In this document: positions 35,150 to 48,700 of the stretch, piece after piece | How positions within the stretch are numbered: the first letter of the stretch is position 1 | How the letters are laid out: each line of letters opens with the position of its first letter | Source of the DNA: Dendrocalamus latiflorus | Taxonomy: Eukaryota > Streptophyta > Magnoliopsida > Poales > Poaceae | DNA: 64,000 nt | Assembly (NCBI GenBank): GCA_017311315.1 | Contig: CM029610.1 | Span: 37,216,870-37,280,869 of the forward strand | Direction of reading: 5' to 3' | Translations under genes and position numbers: made by a program | Notes under the pieces: generated by a model | What the model saw: the letters and a program-made list of their open reading frames with translations, nothing else | Database searches by the model: none | Told to the model about the DNA's origin: nothing

Positions 35150-38140
35150 TGAGACAACTCAAAAATTTCAAAAAGTTTGAATTATCTTGAATCTTGGTTG
35201 AATTTGAGTTTCTGCCCAATTTGGCAATTCCCAAGCTATTACCGCTTCCCCTTTGGTCATTTCTGTGTCCTCCCTGTGTTAGCGCCTTTCCTCTTCCCGC
35301 TTTCACCTCTATGCTAGCACGCCACATGGCCGAGTGCCGTTCACAGCTGCTGCCACCTCCCGTGCGCCACCTCGACATTGTCGTCCTGCCTGCATTGCAC
35401 GGCACTCACCAGCTTACCGATCGTGCCATTAAGGCCCATCGCCTCGTCGCCGTCCTCACACCGCACCTCCTTTGTCGTTGACCAAGCCACCATGCCACTC
35501 TTGCACTACTTGGCTAATGCACCCACTGTGCCCATGCCTTGCCCTGCCAGCTCGCCATCTATGCTAGTGAAGCGCCCAATGTGCCTATGCCGCAAGCCAG
35601 CTCGTCGCCAAAGGCACTCATTTCCAGCCCGACATCCACGCACCGCCACCGCCATTGTCGAGCTCCTGCTCCCACCGCCTTGCGCGCACTATAAAGCCTC
35701 CCTAACATGCACAACCAACTTCCTTTAGCACCAATTGTGCCCCTAAAGCCTTTCTTCCCTAGCTCCGACCTTAATTCGCCACTGCTGTCGTGCCCTGCAC
35801 CGATGAGCTTCTGATATCAATTCCTCACCATAGCCAACCAATTCTCACCTTGTAGACATAGCCTCTCTAGGCCACCCAAACCTAACGCCATCCTCGTCGA
35901 ATTCTCCCTCAGCCCCTAGACCGCTGGCGATGTGCACCGCCACCGTTTGAACCGGTCCTTCGTGGACAACCCTACTCCGGCCAAACCAACTCAAACCCTT
36001 TCTATCTTAAGCTTCCTAGCATGCCAAAGATGCTCAAAAACCCCATAACACATCGGAAGATCACCGGAGCTTTACCGTGCAGTGAAAAAGCTTCAGTGAA
36101 CTCTCCTCGTCGCCAGCCAACTCTGGTGAACTTGATCTGTGTACACCTAAAAAACAGAACCCTAGAACCTCCCTAATTCAATCCACACACTTGCTTGCCA
36201 TCAACAACCAGCGCCTAAGTGCTTGTGAGCTCATCGTTGTCAACCTTTGCTCGGGCGCCATGGCACCAGAGCACATCCGAGTCGAACAGGCCAAAGGCCT
36301 GACATGCCATTCACTTAGGCCAGGCTGAGTTGGCCCAAAAGCCATAGGCCAGCTCAACCAAGCCAATGGGCCGAGCCCATTACTGTTTGGCCCAGCACTA
36401 TTCAGCCCAGATCCATTACTATGCACGAACCTGACTCATTATTAACTGTACCAACCCGTTACTATTCACCCAAAACCTATTTAGCAAGTTTATACCCATT
36501 TCGACTGTTTCAAGCCTATTTAAACTATTCCCAACTCCGCTTCACCAAACCAAACTTCGATAAAACCCAAACCCACCTACATTTGTTTTTTTTAAATTTT
36601 ATTCCTTTTAATTTAATTTTTCTAGCTTGAGTTCTTTCAAACACGGACTTATTTGCTTGTCTTTTTGCGCTAGCTCCCAGATATGTCGAGCTAGCTGTCT
36701 CAGTAGCAGGTCAAGACTCCGAAGACTTTGAACCAGTCGAGTACTTTGAGTAGCAAGGCAACTCATATGGTTTTTTTATTATGTTGAACCTAAATTTGTT
36801 TATTTATTTAATTATCAGTCCTTTTATTATTATTTTTATTGCGCTATTATTTATTTAAAACAATTATTTAGAATGACTTGATAGCTAGTTATGTCTTACC
36901 ACTAAAAAATTCCATGCTTTACTTAAAGGCCATATTAACGTTGGCAACCTTAATAATTATAAAGTACTATATAATTAATCATCAGTGGAGTAGACAATTA
37001 AATATTTTTCACTGCTAAGTACTTCGGCATTTTGCTGATAGGTTTATAAAATTATGCTTGGGTTAATGATGACTCGTGAAAATCCACTATATGATTGGAG
37101 TCCACGATCTTACCCTACGATGAAAGGCTTTGGTATAAATTGGTGGCAGTGCCGTAACGCACTGGGTTTGTGATCGGTTGCTTCATTTGTGAAAAGTAAG
37201 TACTAAAACCTTATGCTGAGTAAAGGACATAGAAATCACTCAACCACAAGTTTTGACTTATCATACCTGGTCTAGTAGCTGCTCGATTCAATTGAATATC
37301 TACAGGATGGTTAGTTTTTCCAGGGATTGGAACGACCTGTGTACAACGGGGTGGTATGAAAGCGGTATCTTCCATATTTAACAATAGTAGGTCTACCCAG
37401 AATCAGTTCACAATTTTCGCTTTGACCAGTGAATTATTGACAATGGGTGCTCATGAGCCTACTGGGTAAAGGCTAGAAAGAGGAGAGCAGTAAAAGACTT
37501 TGTTATCTCAACTCAGTTGCACGCTACTTGTTGCGTGTTTATTGTATGACATTAAGAGTTTGAGATATCTTGTGGGTAAAGTTGAACAACTCTGTAGAGT
37601 CAAACTAATAGTATTCGGATACGCTGTACTTCCGGTAAATGAAACTGTATTTAATGGGTGAATCCAACATAAGTAGAATTTGGAGGATTTTAATACAGAA
37701 ATTATGGATGACAAAACCCTTGTTAATAAAGTATTATGTTACTATTTTAAATGCAAAGTTCTTTACCAGCAAACTTGCATCTACTATTACCATATTATAA
37801 ACTGTGACTATCATTTGAACTCCTTGCATATTAGTTATATAGCCTTCCCATGTGGCTTGCTGAATATCTAATGTGCTCAATTTTACTTATTTTCATTAGA
37901 ACAAACATCAAAAGAAGAAATGATACTTCAGTTTTCGTGTGATGGTTACGACCGCGCTCAAATGTTCCTATGGGATTTCTTCGAATCTTCTGAATGTAAG
38001 TTAAGTTTCAGGCCTAGACGCCCATAAAGCTATTGTATTTTAGCCATTAGATCATGTTTTAATCAATCTAATCCTTTTTAAATGCATGTGAACAATCATG
38101 ATACTCTTTCTGTCCGCAACAGAACTCTTGGGTTGTTACG
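35150..38140. mobile_element. TG-ended 3-kb solo-LTR-like element, copy in block 1
   Basis: Starts 'tgagacaactcaaaaattt' and ends 'ttgggttgttacg', which inversely match each other and the ends of the element at 13183-16336. Flanking pentamers are gaata (35145-35149) and gaaaa (38141-38145), a target duplication with one mismatch. Interior landmarks shared with the 13-kb copy include 'ttgcgctagc', 'tttaaaacaa' before 'atttagaatg', and a stretch near 37555-37680 reading 'cttgtgggtaaagttgaac'. A short acidic reading, GQDSEDFEPVEYFE (about 36710), aligns with a longer acidic stretch in that copy. No retroelement protein domain is present. Confidence 0.7.
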
Positions 38141-38941
38141 GAAAACTTCTCGGCCTTGTTTTAAAAAATGGGGTCATTAGAGAATACTTCATATACACGA
38201 CCATTTGCCACGTGTTGTTGTTCTTTGTATTATTGTTATGATGATGATGATGATGATGGTCAAAACATGTTTTGGATGTCGTTAATTTGATGTATTAAAT
38301 TCAAATGGCCATTCCTATCCTGTAAGTATATCCAGAGAGCACAAGCAGTTCGGGGTTTCGGGCCTATTGCTTGTCAGCTGTCAATTCACTATGCAAATTT
38401 TATCGTTACTGATGCAGCAGTGATCTCATGCATGCTGTCATGCATTTTGTCAAGAAAAGCCATGTGCCGACCGATACAACAGTTGGAACTTGGAGGCACA
38501 TTCTCTGGGAGGTAGTCATCGTATTAGTAGTACTCTCTTCAGGAGGAGATCCTGTCGAACTTATGAGCACTGTTTGCCCTCGTACTTCAGAAACGAACAA
38601 AACGATGAGTGTATTGGCTCAAAGTTAACCGGAAACAGGGCGAAGGGCAAGACAAGTTCTCCGGCAATGATCGGTCCGGCCGGCTCAAAACAAAGTTGAT
38701 TTGAATGTGGAACGTCTCGAAATAACGCTGTTCCTTACTGTTTAGCTACACACGCTAATTCCATCCACAAAACGTCCAAGCTGGAAGTCTTCTTTATGCC
38801 CCTGAAGGTACCTCCTCAAGTGAGCAAACAAGGCTTACAGGGAAGATACTTGCATGACAAGTGCAAATATGTATTATTACCGCCAAAATACGTTATGATT
38901 ACTTGTCTGTGAGTCACTAGCTAGATAGTTACATTATGTGA

Positions 38942-40988
38942 GCAGAAGCGACGGAGCGACTCAGCCCGAGGCCGGCTCCTCTCGGAGGTTCATCAAGCCC
39001 AAATCTACACGCTCTCCTCCTCGCCGTCGCCGGAGCGCACCACCGGGTACCGGTGGTCGCAAGGAGGGCGGCGGCGGGGCTTTTCCCCCCTTCCCCAGTC
39101 CTGCTCGGTGGGGAGCAGTTCTTTGGCCGCAAGCTCTCCGGTAGCGGGTCCCCTCGCCGGCGGCGGATCCGACGCCCTGGTGGCCGGATCAGGAGTCCCT
39201 TGGCCCGGATCTGCTAGGGTTCGGTAGCTCCGATGCGGTCGGTTCGGGCGGTGCGGGAAGATGGCCAGCGGGTGGTGACCGGTGCGGCGTGCAGGCGCTT
39301 GCGGGCGCGGTGGACCCGGCTGTAGGTCGGCGGCACAGCAGCGGCTACTCGGGGAAGGCCGGAGTGCCGGTGGCCAAGCATCGCGCATGCGGGCGCATGG
39401 CGGAGAAGCCGAACGGCACGGCTTCGGGCCGGTGACCGGCGGCGCAGGCAGATCCGGCGGCGGGCGGATGTTTCGGCTTTGCTTCGTGCACATCCGGTGG
39501 CGGCTTCGAGCGGCGACAGGGAGGGCCGGCGGTGACCAAGCGGGGGCGAGCGAGCCAGCTGGTCTGGCGAGCACGGCGGCGTGCGGGCCAGCCGGGCGCG
39601 GACGCGGCGCAGGTGTCAGAGGCTAGCGCATGGCGGAACTGGGGCGGCTGGGCGTGCGGCCGGCGGCGTGCGGGCCAGCCGGGCGCGGACGCGGCGCAGG
39701 TGTCGGAGGCTAGCGCATGGCGGAACTGGGGCGGCTGGGCGTGCGGCCGGCGGCGTGCGACGCCTTGCGGGGCGAGGCGGCCAGCGGCGGGTGACGCCGT
39801 GCGCGGGGCGAGACGGCAAGCGGCGTGCCAAGGCGCGATGAGCGGGGCCGGGGCGGCGCGGCTACGGGCAGAGGCGGCCGGTGGCGCTGCTACGGGCGGC
39901 GGCGGCGACTGGGCGACAGCCGCATGCTGGCGGCGCGCAAGGTGACGCGAAGGCGGGCTGGCAAGTGGGGGCCAAGGCGGGGGCCGACAGCGCTTATGCG
40001 GCGCGGCTGCTGGCCGCCGTTGGGCGACAGCCTGCAGTTCGGGTTGCGGCTTCCTCGGGCGTCGCGCGTGCGGGCGCGGGCGCGCGTTCCAGCGTGGTGA
40101 GACCGACGGCGCGCGGCGGCTTCATGCCGGCGATGACTTCAGGCCGATCTTTGGGGTGGCAGCCGTGCGACCGTGGTCGGCTTCAGGCCGGCGTCTGATT
40201 TTTTTTTCATGCAATGGTCGAACAGGGAGCCATAATCCTCGGTTGTGCCTTTCAGGCCAGGGAGCCATGGCGCGGTGTTGCTCGAGCGGGAAGCCATGGC
40301 GCGGCGTTTTCGCATTGAGATTACTATAGGCTTGTTCCGTGGCTTATGCCCCTGGATCTGCTCAGTGATGGCGCATAGGCGTCGCATAGTGGTTTCTACA
40401 AAGGCGGACTTTGCAGGAAGCGGCTCGTCGTGGAGTTCAAGGGTGGCTATGCCATTGCCTTGAGGCGAGCAGGACCCCGGTGTGTTGGTGGCGGTCTAAT
40501 TTGTGGCTGGGTAATGCGTGGGGTGCTATGGAGGTGCTGGCGAAAGCCTTGCCGGTGATCTTACCGGTCTCGACAACGATGACTCCTTCGGGCGCCATTT
40601 GCCTTCCTGGAGGTGTTGTCATGGCACTCCATAGGCCTCATGTATACTGATCTCCAGGTGAAAACCTTGCCTCGGTGAGGCAGGCGGCGTCGGCGACCCT
40701 AGTCGCCTCCTTGGAGGCGTCGCCTCGGAGGTCCTTATGCACGCAAAGTAGACCGAAGTTTGGATGGCACAGTCGGATGGGGATAGAGACTTGATTGAAA
40801 GCAAGGATGGAGAAGAAGTTCTGAAGCTTAGTCTTTCTAGCTTTTTTTCATAGTCCTTAAGCTCTCCTCTTTGTTGTTTTTTGCTCCTCAGTTTTGAGGC
40901 TTTGAGTCTAAGAGCTCGTGTAACATTTGGCTGTATATATCCCACGTGGATATAGAGGCCGGATTTTATATCCTTTATCTAAAAAAAA
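38942..40988 (+). mobile_element. LINE-type insertion (non-autonomous), 2047 bp
   Basis: An exact 18-bp target duplication 'gatagttacattatgtga' is present at 38924-38941 and 40989-41006. The insert ends in 'ttatct' plus eight A's. Copy 2 has a single uninterrupted 'gatagttacattatgtga' at 63543-63560. The 3' end ('ggccggattttatatccttt' before the A tail) resembles plant L1-type tails. The 5' kilobase is GC-rich with an 87-bp tandem repeat. There is no endonuclease or reverse transcriptase domain, so it was mobilised in trans or is heavily 5'-rearranged. Confidence 0.85.
39580..39790. repeat. 87-bp GC-rich tandem repeat inside the LINE-like insert
   Basis: 'gtgcgggccagccgggcgcg' starts at 39581 and again at 39668. 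The full 87-bp units are nearly identical, and a third partial unit follows from about 39750. ORFs across it (Gly/Arg/Ala-rich) are by-products. Confidence 0.85.
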
Positions 40989-41450
40989 GATAGTTACATT
41001 ATGTGAAAAAAATGCTTAGTCCCCCAATTACCGGTCTAAGATAAATGTCATTTGAAGAACAATAAATGAGTGAATACCGTTAACTTTATGTACACAGAAC
41101 AAGAAACGAGTAATTACCTTAGTCTTTCATATGGTTTAATCTTATTAATTGTACTCCCATATGCTACGTATGTAATCATTACGACTGATATCCATTTAGT
41201 ATGGGCATTTAATGAGAAATATTGCCTAACAAAAACAAAATGGTAATTTTTAGACAAAAACTAATGTGCTAATTAAAACGACATTTATTTTGGACCAGAG
41301 ATAATAAAAGTTTTTTTTACATAAATTGTATGAATGAATGACTTCTACCATAATAATATTAAAGCAACCTCTCAAATTATAATAAATCTTGAAATAAATA
41401 GATACCACTAAATGAGAATAGATATGAGAGTGACTAGTGCCCGGACGTCC

Positions 41451-42670
41451 GATTTGGGCACTAGGGTTGGAAGTTCGGGGTAGCTGTTAGATCTCACTTA
41501 ACATTCCATCTTATAGCCGTTCGATCTCTCTTTAGATTGGTACAACAATTTTGTAGCGACTGTAACAACATATGTCTAAGTGTGCAATAAAATCTCGCTT
41601 AGTGTGTAGCAAAGCCATAGCAATAAATTAAATGACACAAACCACCAAGTTTGTTGCAACAAAAATTTGAGAAAGACAAATTGTAGCAAATAAAAACACT
41701 TCACGCAACAAATCAAATTGCCGACTGCAACAAATACATCTAGCGGCAAATTTTGAGAAGAGATGTTGTAACAAAATCAAACACTTAATACAATAATGGG
41801 GACAACATACGCAACAAAAGTCTATCAGATGAGTAGTGCATGCTAGTGGTGGCAACGGTAGCTAACATTATGCCTCGTCTCCACCTAATATCGCTGCCCC
41901 GTCGCCGGTCATCCACTCAATGCCGACCACCCCACCTCCTCTGGCTTCAACCTTGCCAGATCCAGTGAGCTCTAGTCGCTCCTCGCAGGGGGAGACCTCC
42001 ACATGAGCTCTAATTGTAGTGGATGGCCTCATAAGAGTAAGTGGTGGCAAGCTTTGGTTGTTAGATATGGGGGGAGGGGACACAGGCGTAAGCTCCTGGC
42101 CGTCGGCAAGGAGCATGGATAGTGGTAGTTGGGGCTAGATCTGTGGGAGAGTTGAAGAGGAACTATCGATCTACTGGGAGGAGGATAAGAACGAAAGAGT
42201 AGGATAAGATTTGTGTGTTGTGGTCAGGCCACGCGGGGTAGAGACGTCCGCAAAATATTGTTGGGAGAATAAGAATAAAAGAGTAGGATAAGATTTGTGT
42301 GTTGTGGTCAGGCCATGCGGGGCAGAGACGTCCAAAAAATAGGAGCTGTATCAATACCCAATATATATTCACGCATCGAAAACATTTCTGAAAACTCGCA
42401 CACCCATCGCATTCCTGAACCGGACCCATCTGCTCGTGTGTTTTTTTTATCACTTTCTTTTTATTATGAAAGGCGTCGAACTCAGTTGTCATTCTATCCT
42501 CAAAAGGCATCCATCATTTAGAGTTTTAGAGTTTTGCCTTATTAACTGGACAATTAATAATGCCTACATCTTAGGAGGCAATTGAATTACTGACAGTAAT
42601 AACGCAACGACAGCAGAAGATACTGCCATCCATCGGCATTAACCCCGCTCCCCAACTCACTCTCTCTCGC
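41451..42670. other. Intergenic with 84-bp tandem duplication, SCPL upstream
   Basis: No gene is supported. A stretch rich in 'gcaacaaa' (41590-41830) looks transposon-derived. An 84-bp unit containing 'gagtaggataagatttgtgt' is tandemly duplicated at about 42175-42342. The sequence closest to the gene is CT-rich, ending in the TATA box. Confidence 0.45.
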
Positions 42671-42672
42671 CC

Positions 42673-42684
42673 TATATATATATA
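42673..42684 (+). promoter_or_regulatory. TATA box of the carboxypeptidase gene
   Basis: 'tatatatatata' lies 62 bp upstream of the ATG at 42746, which would place transcription start near 42705 and give a short leader. Confidence 0.65.
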
Positions 42685-42745
42685 GCCCACCCGGGTATGA
42701 GATGACGCAACACCAGTAGCCAGCAGCAACAGCTCACCACAAACA

Positions 42746-45700
42746 ATGGCCGCCGCCTCCTTCCTCGCCCTCGCCTTCTTGCTCTGCGCCGCCGTCCGGG
42801 GTGCGCCGTCGCGGCACGGGCAACCTCTTGACGCGGAGGCCGCGCGGCAGCAGGCGGCCGACCGCGTGGCCCGGCTGCCAGGGCAGCCGCCCGTGCGGTT
42901 CGCGCAGTACGCCGGCTACGTGACCGTGAACGAGGCGCACGGCCGCGCGCTCTTCTACTGGTTCTTCGAGGCCACCGCCGGCGCCGACAAGAAGCCCCTC
43001 GTGCTCTGGCTCAACGGCGGTACGTGCAACTAACCACCCCCCCCCCCCCCCCCCGTCTGCTCGTGCTTTACACACGCTTCATATGTACGCACCAATTGTC
43101 ACTGTTTGTCCTGTATTTGCTCATGTGGTTAATGCTGTAGTTGTAGAGAGGAATTGAGGGAGGATGACGTCGCTTCAATTCGTCTCTGAGAATTGATTGA
43201 GGCGGATGTTTCTTCTTTCTTTCTTCCAAGTTTACATTGATAATTAAGAAGCGAAGTGGTTAGGCTGCGCTGGCTAGAGTAGAGATGGCCGGACGAGTAC
43301 TACGTGTGAACTGCGATGGCTCGCAAGTGAATGCATGTTTTGAGCATCAATAGCCAGCGTACTATGCGCCGTGCCCGCGCCATTTCAAGTGAAAGATCAA
43401 GGAGCTATCCCATCAAGTAATTACTCACACTCCAGCGTCCACTTGCTGGTTACTGTTGGCGGTTACTAACCCCGGCCCAGTAGTCCAGTACACTACTCCA
43501 CTCACATATACTCCGATCCTTTAATTTGGTACAGTCCCTTTCAGTGGCCAAGGTTTAATCGAGATATATAGCGCATTATTTGACCAACTTGACAAACTTC
43601 CAGGCGCCCCTATCCCGGCCCCTAATTAATCTTTGATGCATACTAGCAATTAGTTAATGGGCACCAGATTTAGGACAGGCTATTACTTGCAGAAAATGAC
43701 CAAAAAATTCCTAATATAAATTGAACCATATCTAGAAAACAACTTAAATGATTCTAAAAAAACGCAAATGAACTGGTTAGTTTAAAACCTGGTTTACAAA
43801 ATCGACTTTTCCAACCATAACAATTCACATACTAAACCGGCATATGGTTCTGGTTTTCAGAACCCTGCCGGTTCACCTCGGACGATCTCTCCCATTTTGC
43901 TATATTCTTCTTGAATAATAGATGTATCATTACTTGTTGGTTACATTCCAAACATAAAAATTAAAAAAATTATAAAATAAAATTCGCAAAAGGAAACCGC
44001 ACTGGCTTAGGGGGTGAAAACCGGCCGGTTCCCCTAAACTGTTTCGAAAACCCTATAATCAATCCCCTTTAAATTTATTTTGTACAAATTAGTCTTATCC
44101 AACGGCACATATTGTTAAATTCGTTTGCATGAAAACATTCCATCTAGTACTCTGAATTTGCTAGTCCAAGTCCCCTACTATTAGTGGCGGAGGACCCGAT
44201 AGGGCAAGGTCTGACGTGCGCCAGACCTTGATGCGGGCGGCGGGAGGCAAGGTCCGGTCCGGCCGTCTGTCTTGCTACTCGGCCTCACATGCCGATCGAT
44301 CAGGCCACTTGATCAAAATGAGCTGAAGTTGCCGTCCACACTAGCGTATCGTCAAGCTCCTGCTACGCCTAGTGCATGGTTGATATGGAGTCCGGCATGC
44401 AAAGCAAGCATTCTAGCTAGAAGCTGGTGCATTGCTGGTGGGAACCACGACGTAGACTGCCCGGTTCGAGAAGGATGGGCGCTGCACATACACTAGCTAC
44501 AGTGCTAATGCTCAATTTGTGCACTTCAATGGATTACTAGTCCTGGTCAACACAAATGGGATCGATCCATGCAGCCAATGGAGCTTCGCTATGTTTCTTC
44601 CAAGCGATAAGCTAATCTTCTGGCGTAATTCATATCGATCCTCGTGGGGATCTGCAAGCTATTGACAACATCCCAAGCAAAGTATCAGAGAGGTTTCGTG
44701 TGGTGTTATTTTCCTTTTCCCCTTGCATAAGTTGAGCTGTTCTTCAGGCCCTGAGTAATATTTTAGTTAGAAGCTTGTGTTTCTGGAGAATGGCCGCGAG
44801 CAATATATGTTAATTAGAAATAGCTTTGCGAGCTGGTGCCTGGTAGTCTAACTGATAACACATTGGAGGTTCAAATAGGACCGGCTTAACGTAAGTTTTA
44901 GCTGATTTTACAATCTTAGATATAGGTGCTAGACATTTAGAAAAGCTTTGGTCGCCTTTTAGTTTGTGTGGAATAGTCCAATCAATTCTAGTGCATATAT
45001 AGTTTGTTAGGAAAGCAAGTGTACGTTTCCACAAGTCCATTTAGCTCTGCAGGTACCAAGTTAGTAGGCAAATTCCTTCTGGTTTTGTAGAAGATTGGGT
45101 AACCAAAACGATCATCCACACACTATAGATGATCTTATGCATGATAGATGACTTGGTTGGTAATAGATTTCCAAAACGATGCCCTATCAGTAGAAATGCG
45201 AGTACTTGGAATAGCCAAGCCATTCTTTCATCTTTGTCAGTAGTTCGAAGGCACCGAATTCCCTTCTTGCAATGCATGCCTTTGTCATACATTATAAAAC
45301 ACACGGCAAAAGTAGAAGATTAAAAGAATAGAAGATATTGATTTAACATGGAAAACTTTTTGGGAAAAGCTACGGACACACGAAGACGAAATTCACTATA
45401 CGAAAAGAATTACAAGCATGAAAAACTTTGGTGTATTTCAATCGTGCGACTAAGGGGTACATGATAGAATTAACCTAGTTGTCTTCAGGTCTGGTCGAAT
45501 CTACGACCATGTTCAAGTTCTGTAATGGTCGTAAGTCATAAGGACTGTAGCAGTCGTAAGTTGTAAGAAGACTGTAGCAGTCGTAAGTCATAAGGGATTA
45601 GGAGTCAGAGTTTGCTTAGATTCAGAGTGATCGTAACAGAAAGTCAGGCTGTGTCTGTATTGGATTCTAGCGTTGCATGTCGTGTTAGTTTCAAAGTCAT

Positions 45701-48700
45701 GTATGTTGCTCCTCTATATAAGAAAGAAGAAAATGACGCAGATGCATCTCATTGCATCGCGTCGCAAAATTCGACTTGTGTCTACTTTTGTTCATGTGTG
45801 TGTGTGATCGTAAGAGGTTGATGACCGCCGTTCGTCTAGACTCCCTGGGCAACGATTTCCCCATCAATTGGTATCAGAGCCTAAGGGGACGAAGCGATGG
45901 GCGGCAACGCAAGTGACCCGTCGAAGTTAGGAGAGCTCATCAAGATTGCGGGCAACGTACTTGATCCATCAAAGATAGGCATGCTCGTCAAGCCGATGAC
46001 AAGAAGCGTCACGATCCCGATTCAATACCTGATGTTAAGCGAAACGAATTATGGCACATGGGCCATCAATATGAAGTTAATCTTGCGTTCGCTATGGGTT
46101 TGGTCGGTGGTCAAAGATGGAGACGACGACTGCGATAAGGATCAAGGCACGATAGTGGCCATCTTACAAGCTATAGAGGTACGACCTATGGAAGACATCT
46201 TTACGGTGCACTATCCTCCTAACACTAATGCAGGCCTCGATGACTATGTAACTGATGCGCCGACCACGATGGGCGAAGTTAGAGGATCCGACCATAACAT
46301 GGTCGTAGATCCTGACAACAACATGGTAACTTCCGATGCTATGACCATGGAGAACAAAGTCGGAGGACATGACCACATTGTAGAAACTCCAGGTATAACC
46401 ATAGGAGGTACGAACACGGGAACTAGCTTGCCTGGCTTGACTACACCGCACACTCCAGTAGCAACGGTGAGAGCGCCGATCTCACCTGGTGCTCCACGAA
46501 GATTGGAGCTCGATGCGAGATCATCTGAAGGACCTCGATGGGAGCATGACATCAAAAACCTCTATGATGCCACATCTCCGATTGAGCTGGAAGACTTCTA
46601 GTTTTGCTTGTTCGGAGAGGAGGAGCCAGCAAAATTCGAGAAGTAAATAGAAAGCCAGAGTGGAGAGCGATGGAGGAGGAGATGTCCTCTATCCAAGAAA
46701 ATGGAACTTGGCAGCTTGTTCCATTGCCAGTCAATCACAATCCAATTAGAATGAAGTGGGTGTATAAGGTGAAGAAGGACACCCAAGGCGTAGTCGTAAA
46801 ACACAATGCAAGGCAAAAGGGTACGTTCAACGACAAGGAGTAGATTTTGACAAAGTCTTTGCCCCTGTTGCACAACTAGAAATGGTACGACTACTTATTG
46901 CAATCATGGCATAAGAAGGATGGGAGGTTCATCATATGTATATGAAGTCGGCCTTCCTCAATGACGACCTGGAAGAAGAAGTTTATGTCTTGCAACCTCC
47001 AGGTTTTGAGAAGAAGAGAGATGAACACCTGGTACTACGACTGCACAAAGCATTATATGGTCTACGTCAAGCCCCGAGAGCTTGGAATGCGAAGCTAAAC
47101 AAGTCTCTGGTGGCACTCGGCTTTGAAAGGTGCCCGTTAGTGCATGTAGAGTACAAACAGAACCAGGGAAGAAGGAGTTTGTTGGTTGGAGTTTATGTGG
47201 ATGACTTGATCATCACTGGAGGGAGTACCAAGGACATCAATAGTTTCACATGCCAGATAAAGAAGTTATTTAGCATAAGCGACCTTGGGTTACTCAGTTA
47301 CTACTGAGGCATTGAGGTACGACAATGCTCTGGAAAGATTACTCTTAGCCAGACCATGCATGCAACAAAAGTGTTGGACAAATGTGGCATGAAGGACTGC
47401 AATCCAATGCAAACTCCGATGGAACCCCGCCTGAAGATGAGCAAAGACAACACAAACCCGCCCGTAGACAAGACTTTGTACAGAAGCATGATTGGAAGCT
47501 TGAGGTACTTGCTACACACACGATCAGATCTGACGTTCTTAGTTAGGATGTTGAGCAGGTACATGGAGCATCCAACAACAAAGCATATGAGTGCAGTAAA
47601 ACGCATCCTGAGGTATATCAAAGGAACAATGAATTACGGGTGTGTCTATGAAAAGAAGGAAGAAGGTTTGGAGCTAGTCGGTTACTCAGACAGTGATATA
47701 GCTGGTGATACAGATGATCGGAAGAGTATTTCGGGCGTGGTGTTTTTCCTGGGGTTGAACCCAGTCAGCTGGTGTTCGCAGAAGCATAAGGTAATCGCAC
47801 TGTCTTCGTGTGAATCAAAGTACATTGCAGCTTGTGCGACGGCCTGTCAAGGGGTATGGCTGGGTCAGTTGTTGGCTAACATATTGATGACGAAGGTTAA
47901 GAAGGTAACCTTAAAGATTGATAATCAGTCGGCAATTATGTTGTACAAAAACCCAGTCTACCATGAGAGAAGCAAACACATCGACACTCGGTTCCATTAC
48001 ATAAGAGAATATGTGAAATTGTGGGTGATCGAAGTGTAGCATATCTGCATGGAAGACCAACTCGTAGACATCCTAACCAAATCACTCAGAAGAACGAAGT
48101 TCATGGAGACGAGGGAGAAGATCAGTGTGTGAAACATCGAGGACGGAAGACAACAAGCTTAAGGAGGAGATTGATAGAGTTAACCTAGTTGTCTTCAGGT
48201 CTGGTCGAATCTACGACCACGATAGACTATGACCACGTTCAAGTTCTGTAATGGTCATAAGTTATAAAGACTATAGCAGTCGTAAATCGTAAGAAGACTA
48301 TAGCAGTCGTAAGTCTAAGGGGTCAGGAGTCAGAGTTTGTTTAGATCCAGAGTGGTCATAAATGGAAAGTCAGGCTGTGTCCGTATTGGATTCCAGCGTG
48401 GTATGCCATGTTAGTTTCAAAATCATGTATGTTGCTCCTCTATATAAGAAAGAAGAAAATGACGTAGACACATCGCATTACATCGCATCGCAAAATTCGA
48501 CTTGTGTCTACTTGTGTTCGCGCGTGTGTGTGATCGTAAGAGGTTGACGACCATCATTCGTCTAGACTCCCTAGGCAGCAATTTCCCCAATTGTACATAT
48601 ATAGATTTAGAAATAAGAGTCCAAGACGAGAAAGGAGCAAAGTTCTAGTCGGCAACAAAATAGAAACCTACTCGGTACCTAGACAGTAACATTCTCAGAG

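Larger units (their letters stand above)
34441..41450. repeat. Duplicated block, copy 1
   Basis: Colinear with 52904-64000. Homology starts abruptly at 'agtttttcttttcttgatca' (34441 and 52904). A unit of about 48 bp is duplicated in tandem right at this edge in both copies. The block includes a relic coding-like stretch (34580-34960), the solo-LTR-like element 35150-38140, and AT-rich sequence to at least 41450. Relative to copy 2 it lacks the Helitron and the hAT MITE and contains a 2047-bp LINE-like insertion. It also has about 70 bp near 37020-37090 that copy 2 lacks, and a longer (atg)n run near 38238. Confidence 0.85.
45462..48592 (+). mobile_element. Defective Copia LTR retrotransposon in SCPL intron 1
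   Basis: LTRs at 45462-45867 and 48172-48592 start 'tgatag(a/g)(a/g)ttaacctag'. A primer-binding site 'ttggtatcagagc' (45868) is complementary to an initiator-Met tRNA end, and a polypurine tract 'aaggaggaga' lies at 48161-48170. GTACA at 45457-45461 and 48593-48597 is the likely 5-bp target duplication. The 3' LTR has an extra stretch of about 16 bp near 48220 and several substitutions, so the insertion is not recent. The LTR carries 'ctctatataag', a TATA-like site near 45713. Internal sequence keeps gag-like and RT/RNase H parts but no protease or integrase. It lies in the same orientation as the host gene. Confidence 0.85.
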
